NCBI GenBank assembly: GCA_022572355.1
Contig: JACZWC010000005.1
Location: forward strand, 1-64,000
Length of the DNA stretch: 64,000 nucleotides
Source: Bacteroidota bacterium
GTDB taxonomy: Bacteria > Bacteroidota > Bacteroidia > NORP154
Reading direction: 5' to 3'
Below the pieces are notes generated by a model that was not told where the DNA came from, did no database searches, and worked only from the letters and a program-made list of their open reading frames with translations. This document shows, in pieces, positions 25,638 through 33,228 of the stretch (positions within the stretch are counted from its first letter, which is position 1; every line of letters starts with the position of its first letter). Both the position numbers and the translations under genes were made by a program.

Positions 25638-26335
25638 CTTACCTGTTAGTCAATTTGGGATCTATTGCCATTCCCTTACTATTCAGCTTCGAGAAGAGGC
25701 TCAAATTTTATAAAAATTGGAAGTTCTTGTTCCCAGCTATTTTTATTACGGGAGTTTTTTTTCTTGTATGGGATTATTTCTTCACACAATGGGGTGTATG
25801 GGGTTTCAATGAGATGCACCTACTGGGGGTTTATGTGTTGGGCCTTCCCATTGAAGAACTGATGTTCTTCTTCTGTATTCCTTATGCCTGTGTTTTTGGA
25901 TACGAGGTATTAAATCACTTTATAAAACGAGATTTATTGGGAAAGTACAGCATGAAGATTACGATATTCCTGATTGCGTTCTTAGCCTTTCAAGCTTACC
26001 TATATCGTGGACTCGCCTATACTTTTGCTACCTGTTTATTTGGGACACTCTTCTTGTTGGTTCAGCTTTTTGTATTCAAAACAAAAAAATTGGGGAGATT
26101 TTATCTCGCCTACCTGGTTTTGTTAATTCCCTTCTTAGTGGTCAATGGTATCTTAACAGGTACAGGAATTGAAGAGGAAGTGGTGTGGTACAACAACAAC
26201 GAGAATCTATCCATTCGGATGCTTACCATTCCCATAGAAGATGTTTTCTATGGCATGCTGCTCATTCTGATGAATCTCACTATTTATGAGCATTTAAAGG
26301 AGCGCGCCAATGCGGCAATTGGAAATGTGAGTTAA
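25634..26335 (+). CDS. crtYcd: Lycopene beta-cyclase, fused CrtYcd type
   Basis: A 233-residue protein with about six or seven membrane segments, formed by two homologous halves of the heterodimeric CrtYc/CrtYd cyclase joined in one chain. Each half carries the acidic motif: LPIEELMFFFCIPY (first half) and IPIEDVFYGMLLILMN (second half); WGVWGFN precedes the first. It closes the psi ends of lycopene into beta rings, possibly one end only in a monocyclic pathway. It overlaps crtZ by 4 bases. It ends the operon, and its stop overlaps the end of a convergent small gene. Confidence 0.9.
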   Translation: MTYLLVNLGSIAIPLLFSFEKRLKFYKNWKFLFPAIFITGVFFLVWDYFFTQWGVWGFNEMHLLGVYVLGLPIEELMFFFCIPYACVFGYEVLNHFIKRDLLGKYSMKITIFLIAFLAFQAYLYRGLAYTFATCLFGTLFLLVQLFVFKTKKLGRFYLAYLVLLIPFLVVNGILTGTGIEEEVVWYNNNENLSIRMLTIPIEDVFYGMLLILMNLTIYEHLKERANAAIGNVS

Positions 26336-26619
26336 ATCTCGTATTTCGGACTTAGAAACTCCTGGAAAGGGCTCAGGTTAGCGAGAACCTGAAGCAGTTT
26401 GTACATTTCGTGGAAATCGTCCTCGTTCGCGGACTCATTGAGTTTCTTTATGCGGTAGTTCTCATAGTTAGTCAAAGCGATCTTCTCCGGTCCGCCGAGT
26501 ATACTGAGTTCAGATTTGTCTCTCAGGTCGTTGATAGAAACTATTTCATCAGTTGATGATCCGGTGAAGCTCTTTTGAGTCTTTTCCAGTGCATCCAATA
26601 TGAATCTTACTTTTCCCAT
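26332..26619 (-). CDS. Small hypothetical protein
   Basis: A 95-residue cytosolic-looking protein without recognised domain (MGKVRFILDALEKTQKSF at the start, FLSPKYEI at the end). No signal peptide or membrane segment. The stop codon overlaps the crtYcd stop by 4 bases on the opposite strand. It reads like a genuine small gene, with mixed hydrophobic and charged residues and a normal ATG, but the support is composition and position only. Confidence 0.5.
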   Translation of the reverse strand: MGKVRFILDALEKTQKSFTGSSTDEIVSINDLRDKSELSILGGPEKIALTNYENYRIKKLNESANEDDFHEMYKLLQVLANLSPFQEFLSPKYEI

Positions 26620-26683
26620 TTTGTGATTGTAGTATTTTTTGAAATTTATTAATGTCTTTGTCCTTCAGTTTGCCTGTATTTCG

Positions 26684-26757
26684 TGGAGAATGCGGGACTT
26701 GAACCCGCGACCCCTTGCCTGCCAGGCAAGTGCTCTAGCCAACTGAGCTAATCCCCC
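26684..26757 (-). tRNA. tRNA-Ala (anticodon GGC)
   Basis: On the minus strand the acceptor GGGGGAT pairs with ATTCTCC and includes the G3-U70 wobble that marks tRNA-Ala. D arm GCTC, anticodon stem CTTGC/GCAAG with loop CTGGCAG (anticodon GGC), T arm GCGGG-TTCAAGT-CCCGC, discriminator A. CCA is not encoded. Confidence 0.96.
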
Positions 26758-26873
26758 CCATTGTGCACCGTAGCCCATGCGGCGAAGGTGCGTTACATTC
26801 GGGGCAAAAATATTTTACAAAAGCGGTACATTTACTCAATCTAATCAGGAGTTTTCAACAATAGTTATTAACA

Positions 26874-27740
26874 ATGATACCAGCAGAACTCAATAAATAC
26901 GTGTGCGAAAAGCTCAGTGAAATTCACGGACAAGACGTTCACATTCACACCGAAAGTGCAATTGGCGGTGGGTGCATAAACCATGCGTTGAAGTTGAAAA
27001 CGAATGTCAATACCTACTTTTTGAAATGGAACGATGCCTCCAGCTTTCCAGGTATGTTTGATTCGGAGGCAAGGGGTTTGAATTTATTACGCTCCAGCAA
27101 CTCAGTGTCTATTCCCGAGGTAATTTCATTTGGTGAATCAGGAAATTATTCTTTTTTGATGTTGGAATATGTAGACTCAGGTGCCATGAACAAAAATTAT
27201 TGGGAGAATTTTGGCAGGTCGTTATCAGAGCTACATAAGAAGAGCGCAACCAACTTTGGACTGAATCATGACAACTACATTGGCTCATTGAACCAGAGCA
27301 ATCAGGACCGGCCAACCTGGAAGGACTTTTTCGTCAATGAGCGACTTATTCCACAACTGAAATTGGCGAATCTGGAATCGGGACTTTCTCAGAAATTCGA
27401 GAATTTATTCGAAAAATTGGATGATATTTTTCCAAATGAGCCACCGGCCTTGATTCATGGAGATTTGTGGAGCGGCAATTACATGGTGTCAGAAAGTGGA
27501 GATCCTGTTATCATGGATGCTTCTGTTTACTACGGGCACAGGGAGATGGACCTGGCAATGAGCAAGTTGTTTGGAGGCTTTGAAGCGCGATTCTATACCG
27601 CGTATAATGAAGCTTCACATCTGGAAAAAGACTGGGAGTCAAGAATGGATATTTGCAACCTGTACCCCTTGTTAGTTCATGTAAACTTGTTCGGAGGGAG
27701 TTATCTTTCACAAATCGAATCGATAATGAGGCGTTTTTAA
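26874..27740 (+). CDS. Fructosamine-3-kinase family protein
   Basis: A 288-residue small-molecule kinase of the fructosamine kinase family (aminoglycoside-phosphotransferase fold). The nucleotide-binding region has IGGGCINHALKL near residue 26, and the catalytic loop is LIHGDLWSGNYMV with the metal-binding segment VIMDASVYYGHREMDLAM. The family phosphorylates fructosamines and ribulosamines on proteins or amino acids to start deglycation; the bacterial substrate here is unknown. Length (288) is typical. It lies 55 bases upstream of the RidA gene, which has its own promoter box. Confidence 0.85.
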   Translation: MIPAELNKYVCEKLSEIHGQDVHIHTESAIGGGCINHALKLKTNVNTYFLKWNDASSFPGMFDSEARGLNLLRSSNSVSIPEVISFGESGNYSFLMLEYVDSGAMNKNYWENFGRSLSELHKKSATNFGLNHDNYIGSLNQSNQDRPTWKDFFVNERLIPQLKLANLESGLSQKFENLFEKLDDIFPNEPPALIHGDLWSGNYMVSESGDPVIMDASVYYGHREMDLAMSKLFGGFEARFYTAYNEASHLEKDWESRMDICNLYPLLVHVNLFGGSYLSQIESIMRRF

Positions 27741-27765
27741 TTCATCAAATAAGCGCAGGAAGAAA

Positions 27766-27773
27766 TATATTTG
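27766..27773 (+). promoter_or_regulatory. Probable -7 promoter box of the RidA-family gene
   Basis: TATATTTG matches TAnnTTTG exactly and ends 22 bases before the ATG at 27796. It supports that ATG over the TTG two codons upstream. No clear -33 TTTG is visible at standard distance. Confidence 0.5.
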
Positions 27774-27795
27774 TAAACGAGAGTAATCATTGATC

Positions 27796-28209
27796 ATGAG
27801 CGAAAAATTTGATTCAGACAAGGCGCCAGATCCGGTAGGTGCATATCCCCACGCCAGAAAAGTTGGGAACCTGCTTTTTCTATCTGGTGTTGGCCCAAGA
27901 GAAAAGGGTTCAAAAGATATTCCCGGTGTTACGTTAGATGCAGAAGGAAATGTGACGGCTCATGATATTGAAGCTCAGTGCCATTCTGTATTTAAAAATG
28001 TAAAGCATGTACTGGAGGCAAGTGGTTCCTCGTGGGATGATATGGTAGACGTTACCGTTTTTCTTACGGATATGAAGGGAGACTTTAAGAAGTACAATGA
28101 AATTTATGCTGAATACTTTAAAGACAATCAGCCCTGCCGCACAACGATTGAGATTTCCAGCCTCCCTACGCCAATTGCAATAGAGTTAAAGGTAATTGCC
28201 ACGGTCTAA
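27796..28209 (+). CDS. RidA-family deaminase, probably 2-aminomuconate deaminase
   Basis: A 137-residue YjgF/YER057c/UK114 protein. It keeps the family core (VGNLLFLSGVGPRE, DMVDVTVFLTDM, the conserved arginine in CRTTIEISSLP, and IELKVIATV). The GAYPHARKVGNLLF opening and the long segment to IPGV resemble the 2-aminomuconate deaminase branch of the family more than the enamine deaminase RidA itself. That would suit the kynurenine catabolic genes at 60-64 kb, which make 2-aminomuconate, although it lies 32 kb away. The RidA family assignment is firm; the specific substrate is inferred. The ATG at 27796 was chosen over a TTG at 27790. Confidence 0.78.
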   Translation: MSEKFDSDKAPDPVGAYPHARKVGNLLFLSGVGPREKGSKDIPGVTLDAEGNVTAHDIEAQCHSVFKNVKHVLEASGSSWDDMVDVTVFLTDMKGDFKKYNEIYAEYFKDNQPCRTTIEISSLPTPIAIELKVIATV

Positions 28210-28210
28210 T

Positions 28211-29131
28211 TTATTCAAAGAGTCGTTCTGGCAGGTTTCCCGATTGATTATTGGTAAAACAAAACAGATTATCGTGATCAGGTAATTGATCGTTAGATTC
28301 GATCAAGACGAGTTTGGAAACCCGCCCTTTTCCTCTTTTCAATTTGTAGATTTTGTACTTATCCATTACTCTTATGTAATCTATTAACTCCAATCGCTCG
28401 TCGGTTTTTCGCAAGGAGATGGAGCTGTATTCTACTATAAGCACAGGTGGATTATCTAAATTGAATAGCGTCGAACATCCCTTCAACACTTCAAGCTCCC
28501 AGCCTTCAACGTCAATTTTCCTGGCCTTTATAGTTTGATCCATGACTACTTCCTGGATTTCGTTAAGTGCTTTCACGTGGACCAGCTCAGAGCCATCCCC
28601 TTGGTTGCTTTCATTTTTAATAAGGGATGAGCCGCCCCGGTTCCCGGGTTCTGGATATATTCTCTTTTCAGACATATCAGCGCCCAAGGCAAAATCGTAA
28701 ACAGATATGTTTCCAATATCATTCAATTTGATATTTACGTTTAGCAAATCCAGGCTTTTTGAGTATGGCTCAAAAGCATATACCTTCCCGGACGAAGTGA
28801 CTATTAGAGAAGCCATCAGGGTAAAAAAGCCGATGTTGGCACCAACATCTATAAATGAATCTCCTTTCTGTAAAATATTACCGAGAATATGAGCAGTTCC
28901 CAGCTCGTATGTTCCATATAAATAGATTTCTGCATCAACACCCTTGTCAGATTCAGGATTTACGTTTATTTTAAATCCATATACGGTAGGCACAACGGTT
29001 GAGCCCTTTACCTTAGGTAATAATAATTGGGGGATTTTTTCAGTGATAAAGTCTCGTCCTGCAAAATAGGGTAGGCCCAAGAGAAACTGAACCAGCTTGT
29101 GAATTGTTCTTATGTATCTGTCACTTGCCAT
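28211..29131 (-). CDS. FkbM-family SAM-dependent methyltransferase
   Basis: A 306-residue protein with a class I methyltransferase fold of the FkbM type. The SAM-binding motif is FIDVGANIGFFTLMAS, followed by VYAFEPYSKSLDLL, and the IDVEGWELEVLKG segment typical of FkbM proteins lies further on. These enzymes methylate hydroxyl groups of sugars or secondary metabolites; the target is unknown. Its stop is one base from the RidA stop (convergent), and its start is divergent from ileS. Confidence 0.83.
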   Translation of the reverse strand: MASDRYIRTIHKLVQFLLGLPYFAGRDFITEKIPQLLLPKVKGSTVVPTVYGFKINVNPESDKGVDAEIYLYGTYELGTAHILGNILQKGDSFIDVGANIGFFTLMASLIVTSSGKVYAFEPYSKSLDLLNVNIKLNDIGNISVYDFALGADMSEKRIYPEPGNRGGSSLIKNESNQGDGSELVHVKALNEIQEVVMDQTIKARKIDVEGWELEVLKGCSTLFNLDNPPVLIVEYSSISLRKTDERLELIDYIRVMDKYKIYKLKRGKGRVSKLVLIESNDQLPDHDNLFCFTNNQSGNLPERLFE

Positions 29132-29286
29132 TTATGATCGAGAATAATCCAGATTTAGCCGCAAATTATCAAATAATTTCAAATGGGTATTCCGTTCGGG
29201 GAGAGACTTAAGCCGCAAGTGGCGGACAAGGTAATTAGCGACTCTCACGGCCATAATGAGGATGTTCTGTCAAGATTCCACGCCGC

Positions 29287-29318
29287 TTGTGGCGAGGAAA
29301 TTCATTTTACTAACTTTG
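29287..29318 (+). promoter_or_regulatory. Probable ileS promoter
   Basis: An exact -7 box TAACTTTG at 29311-29318 with TTG at 29287-29289 as a possible -33 element (21 bases between). The implied start of transcription, near 29325, falls inside the longest open frame for ileS, so that frame cannot be translated from its first ATG at 29183 from this promoter. Confidence 0.6.
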
Positions 29319-29341
29319 CAGCCGTTCGAAAAAGAAGAATT

Positions 29342-32300
29342 GTGACAAAATACCCGGAATATAAAAAACTGGATCTACCTGAAATAGGGGATGAAATTCT
29401 TCGATATTGGGATGAGAACAAGATATTCGACAGCAGCATTGAAAACAGAAAGGGCAGCCCGCACTTTACCTTCTATGAAGGGCCACCCTCAGCCAATGGA
29501 ATGCCGGGAATTCACCATGTTACCGCCAGGACCATCAAAGATATTTTTTGCCGCTTTAAAACGCTTAAAGGATTTGTGGTAAATCGAAAAGCTGGATGGG
29601 ACACACACGGCCTTCCTGTAGAACTCAGCGTCGAAAAGGAGCTGGGCATTACCAAAGAGGATATCGGTAAGACCATTTCTATAGCCGAGTACAATGAGGA
29701 ATGCCGTAAGGCAGTTTTGAAATACAAGGATGTTTGGGACGACCTAACCAGAAAAATCGGCTTTTGGGTTAATCTCGACGATCCTTATCTAACCTACGAT
29801 AACAAATACATAGAATCCATTTGGTGGTTGCTGAAACAGCTGTTCGAAAAAGGTTTGTTGTACAAGGGTTACTCCGTTCAGCCTTATTCTCCAGCAGCGG
29901 GAACGGGATTGAGCAGCCATGAGCTAAACCTTCCAGGATGTTATAAGAACGTAACAGACACGAGTGTGGTCGCACAATTTAAAGTGAGCAGAAGCGAAAA
30001 GTCCGAATTCTTGTTTGATAGTGATGATGAAGATGTACGTTTTATCGCATGGACGACAACTCCATGGACTTTGCCTTCAAACTGCGCACTTGCAATCGGT
30101 AAAAAGATAGATTACATAAAGGTAAAAACCTATAATCAGTACACTTTTGCTTCTGTTTCGGTGATATTGGCCAAGGAGTTGGTTCCAAAGTACTTCTCTG
30201 AAAAAGCTTCCCATCTTTCATTGCAGGATTATAAGGAGGGGGACAAACTCATTCCATTTGAGACAGGTGAAATTTTCAAAGGCTCAGAATTAGAAAGTAT
30301 ATACTACGAACAGCTGATGCCATATGTACAGCCAAAGGGAGATGCTTTTCGGGTAATTGCAGGAGATTTTGTTACCACCGAGGAGGGTACGGGCATAGTC
30401 CACACCGCGTCTGTGTTTGGGTCAGATGACTACAAGGTGTGTGTGCAAAATAATGTACCATCGATTTTAGTTCAGGATGAGGAAGGCAACGAGATGCCCT
30501 TGGTTGATAAACGTGGAAGGTTTGTTAAAGAGGTAACCGATTTTGCTGAGCGATTCGTAAGAGCGGAATACGAAAACGACGAGACAATTAAAGATGAATC
30601 GTATAAATCGACTGATGTTCTCATTGCCATTAAGCTCAAGGAGGATAATAAGGCGTTTCACGTTGAGAAGTATGAGCACAGCTATCCACACTGCTGGCGA
30701 ACGGACAAACCTATTTTGTACTACCCGCTGGATTCCTGGTTTATCAAAACAACTGCTGCTAAGGACAAGTTAATTGAACTCAACAAGACGATTAATTGGA
30801 AACCTGAATCCACCGGAACTGGAAGATTCGGGAATTGGCTCGAGAATCTGCAAGACTGGAACTTATCCAGGTCCAGATTTTGGGGTACTCCCTTGCCTAT
30901 TTGGGCCACAGAAGATGGCAAAGACAGGAAATGCATTGGATCTATTGCCGAACTGAATGAAGAAGTTGCAAAAGCAATAAAAGCCGGAGTAATGGCTAAG
31001 GAACTTCCGGAAGATTTTGATCTGCACAGGCCTTATGTGGATGATGTTGTTTTGGTATCAGACAAGGGAGAAAAAATGTACCGTGAGAAGGATTTGATAG
31101 ATGTATGGTTTGACTCCGGAGCTATGCCTTATGCGCAGTGGAATTATCCGATGAGTAACAAAGAGATCTTCGAAAAGAATTTTCCGGCTGATTTTATTGC
31201 TGAAGGAGTTGATCAGACAAGAGGTTGGTTTTTTACGCTTCATGTGATTGCCGTAATGTTGTTTGACTCTGTTGCTTTCAAGAATGTAGTTTCCAATGGC
31301 TTGGTGCTGGACAAAAACGGCAATAAGATGTCAAAAAGACTGGGGAACGCTGCCGATCCTTTTGAGATTCTTAAACTCTACGGACCCGATGCTACCCGAT
31401 GGTACATGATCACCAATTCGCAGCCCTGGGATAACCTGAAGTTCGATGAAGCGGGAATTGAAGAGGCGAGAAGGAAATTCTTTGGAACACTTTACAACAC
31501 CTACGCATTTTTCGCCCTCTATGCCAACATAGATGGATTTAACAATCAGGAGAATCAAATACCAATCGATAAAAGACCGGAAATAGATCGCTGGATATTA
31601 TCGAGATTGAACTCCTTAATTCAGGATGTGGAATCATACTATGAGGATTACGAGCCCACAAAAGCGGGTAGGGCCATCCAGAATTTTGTGGACAACCACC
31701 TGAGTAACTGGTATGTCAGGCTGTGCAGAAGAAGGTTCTGGAAAGGAGAATATTCTGAGGATAAAATTGAGGCATATCAAACATTGTATCACTGCCTGGT
31801 AACTGTTGCGCAGTTATCTTCGCCAATTGCGCCTTTTTTCATGGACAAGCTATATATCGATCTGATGAAGTCGAAAGGCAAAGGAGCGGGCATCTCAGTA
31901 CACTTATCAGATTTTCCTGTAGCAGATAGCGGTGCTATCGATAAAGAGCTGGAAAGCAGGATGCAAATTGCACAGGATGTATCCTCCATGGTATTGTCAC
32001 TGAGGAAAAAGGAGGGTATAAAAGTGAGGCAGCCACTCAGTAAGATAATGATTCCCGTTGTAAATGAGGCTTTCAGAAAGCAACTTGAAGCTGTGGAAAG
32101 CCTAATTCTTTCGGAATTGAATATTAAGGAGCTTGAATACATCGATGCCTCGTCTGACATATTTGTCAAAACGATCAAACCAAATTTCAAAGTGCTCGGG
32201 CCAAAGCACGGTCGGCTTATGAAAGAAATAGCTCAAAAGCTGCTCGAATTTAAAAAAGAAGATATTGAAACCCTTGAAACCGAAAATACGTATGAACTTA

Positions 32301-32710
32301 GCATTGGTGGCGAAAAGGTTGTTTTAACCTTGGATGACGTTGAAATCTCATCTGGAGATGTACCCGGGTGGTTGGTGAGCAATCTGGGATCAATAACAGT
32401 TGCTTTAGATGTCAATATCACCACTGAGTTAAGAGAGGAAGGAATTGCGCGTGATCTGGTGAATAAAATTCAAAACCTCAGAAAGGAGAAAAACTTTGAG
32501 GTAACTGATAAGATAGTTCTCCAGATAGCAAGCGATGAAAAATTAAACTCGGCAATTAAAAATAATTTAAATTACATTTGCGCGGAAACGCTGGCGGTTT
32601 CTTTAGAGATTTCTGAGCAAATACACAATGAAACACAGTTAGAAATTAACGAAGAATTAACTGCTTTGGTTGCCATAACAAAAGAGGTAACTCAAAGCGA
32701 AAAAACGTAA
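29342..32710 (+). CDS. ileS: Isoleucyl-tRNA synthetase, type 2
   Basis: A 1122-residue class I synthetase that charges tRNA-Ile. The signature region is PPSANGMPGIHH, in which the usual HIGH-like motif reads G56-I57-H58-H59, and the second signature is K662-M-S-K-R666. The editing domain (TTPWTLPSNCALAIG) and C-terminal anticodon-binding region (from about residue 820) follow, ending in a basic tail. It fits the long, eukaryote-like IleRS type 2. The frame is open from 29183, but residues before the GTG at 29342 do not resemble IleRS and precede the promoter, while MTKYPEYKKLDLPEIGDEIL is a normal start. Confidence 0.93.
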   Translation: MTKYPEYKKLDLPEIGDEILRYWDENKIFDSSIENRKGSPHFTFYEGPPSANGMPGIHHVTARTIKDIFCRFKTLKGFVVNRKAGWDTHGLPVELSVEKELGITKEDIGKTISIAEYNEECRKAVLKYKDVWDDLTRKIGFWVNLDDPYLTYDNKYIESIWWLLKQLFEKGLLYKGYSVQPYSPAAGTGLSSHELNLPGCYKNVTDTSVVAQFKVSRSEKSEFLFDSDDEDVRFIAWTTTPWTLPSNCALAIGKKIDYIKVKTYNQYTFASVSVILAKELVPKYFSEKASHLSLQDYKEGDKLIPFETGEIFKGSELESIYYEQLMPYVQPKGDAFRVIAGDFVTTEEGTGIVHTASVFGSDDYKVCVQNNVPSILVQDEEGNEMPLVDKRGRFVKEVTDFAERFVRAEYENDETIKDESYKSTDVLIAIKLKEDNKAFHVEKYEHSYPHCWRTDKPILYYPLDSWFIKTTAAKDKLIELNKTINWKPESTGTGRFGNWLENLQDWNLSRSRFWGTPLPIWATEDGKDRKCIGSIAELNEEVAKAIKAGVMAKELPEDFDLHRPYVDDVVLVSDKGEKMYREKDLIDVWFDSGAMPYAQWNYPMSNKEIFEKNFPADFIAEGVDQTRGWFFTLHVIAVMLFDSVAFKNVVSNGLVLDKNGNKMSKRLGNAADPFEILKLYGPDATRWYMITNSQPWDNLKFDEAGIEEARRKFFGTLYNTYAFFALYANIDGFNNQENQIPIDKRPEIDRWILSRLNSLIQDVESYYEDYEPTKAGRAIQNFVDNHLSNWYVRLCRRRFWKGEYSEDKIEAYQTLYHCLVTVAQLSSPIAPFFMDKLYIDLMKSKGKGAGISVHLSDFPVADSGAIDKELESRMQIAQDVSSMVLSLRKKEGIKVRQPLSKIMIPVVNEAFRKQLEAVESLILSELNIKELEYIDASSDIFVKTIKPNFKVLGPKHGRLMKEIAQKLLEFKKEDIETLETENTYELSIGGEKVVLTLDDVEISSGDVPGWLVSNLGSITVALDVNITTELREEGIARDLVNKIQNLRKEKNFEVTDKIVLQIASDEKLNSAIKNNLNYICAETLAVSLEISEQIHNETQLEINEELTALVAITKEVTQSEKT

Positions 32711-32714
32711 CAAG

Positions 32715-33119
32715 ATGGTAGCAACAAAAACAAAAACAGCGCCCACATCGCGAAAGAAAAAGTACACGGCTAAGGAGCTCAAGGAATTCAAAGCCTTGAT
32801 AATGAAAAAGCTGGAAAAGGCCAGAGAAGAATACGAACTGTTCAGGGGAAATATTTCCGGGCAGGATAATCATGGCACAGATGACACTTCTCCTACCTTC
32901 AAAGTATTGGAAGAGGGATCTGAGGTTCTTTCCAAGGAGGAAAATGCACAGTTGGCCGTCAGGCAGAAGAAATTTATCGGGCATTTGGAGAATGCCTTGC
33001 TGAGAATCCAAAATGGAACTTATGGGATATGTCGTCAAACGGGCAAGCTTATCTCTAAAGAAAGGCTTCGGGCAGTGCCACATGCAACACTGAGCATAGA
33101 GGCAAAGAAGGCTCAGTAA
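32715..33119 (+). CDS. DksA/TraR-family protein with reduced zinc site
   Basis: A 134-residue protein with a basic N-terminus, a coiled-coil-like helical region (about residues 20-95) and a C-terminal segment NGTYGICRQTGKLISKERLRAVPHATLS that corresponds to the DksA zinc-finger region. Only one of the four zinc cysteines remains (in GICRQTG), a state common in the Bacteroidota members. DksA proteins bind RNA polymerase through the secondary channel and modulate transcription. It follows ileS by 4 bases and precedes lspA, so the three probably form one operon. Precise role uncertain. Confidence 0.8.
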   Translation: MVATKTKTAPTSRKKKYTAKELKEFKALIMKKLEKAREEYELFRGNISGQDNHGTDDTSPTFKVLEEGSEVLSKEENAQLAVRQKKFIGHLENALLRIQNGTYGICRQTGKLISKERLRAVPHATLSIEAKKAQ

Positions 33120-33125
33120 ACGATT

Positions 33126-33224
33126 GTAAAACAATTGTAAGACGGTTGTAAGACCATTGTCTAACTATCGTTTTGCTATCGTATCACCATTGTCTAACCA
33201 TCGTATTACCATTGTTTAGTCATT
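33126..33224. repeat. Array of nine 11-bp units (palindromic repeat family, copy 1)
   Basis: Nine consecutive 11-base units with exact spacing fill the gap between the DksA-like gene and lspA. The first three read GTAAAACAATT, GTAAGACGGTT, GTAAGACCATT; the following six are of the type GTCTAACCATC and GTATTACCATT. The right-hand units match the reverse complement of the left-hand type at most positions, so the array is an imperfect palindrome. It ends 4 bases before the lspA TTG. The same family occurs at 37800-37931 and 63045-63099. Confidence 0.8.
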
Positions 33225-33228
33225 TGAT

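Noticed and set aside
31789..32190. 133-codon frame antisense to ileS
   Set aside because: It lies within the anticodon-binding region of ileS on the other strand and has low-complexity Ser/Leu-rich composition.
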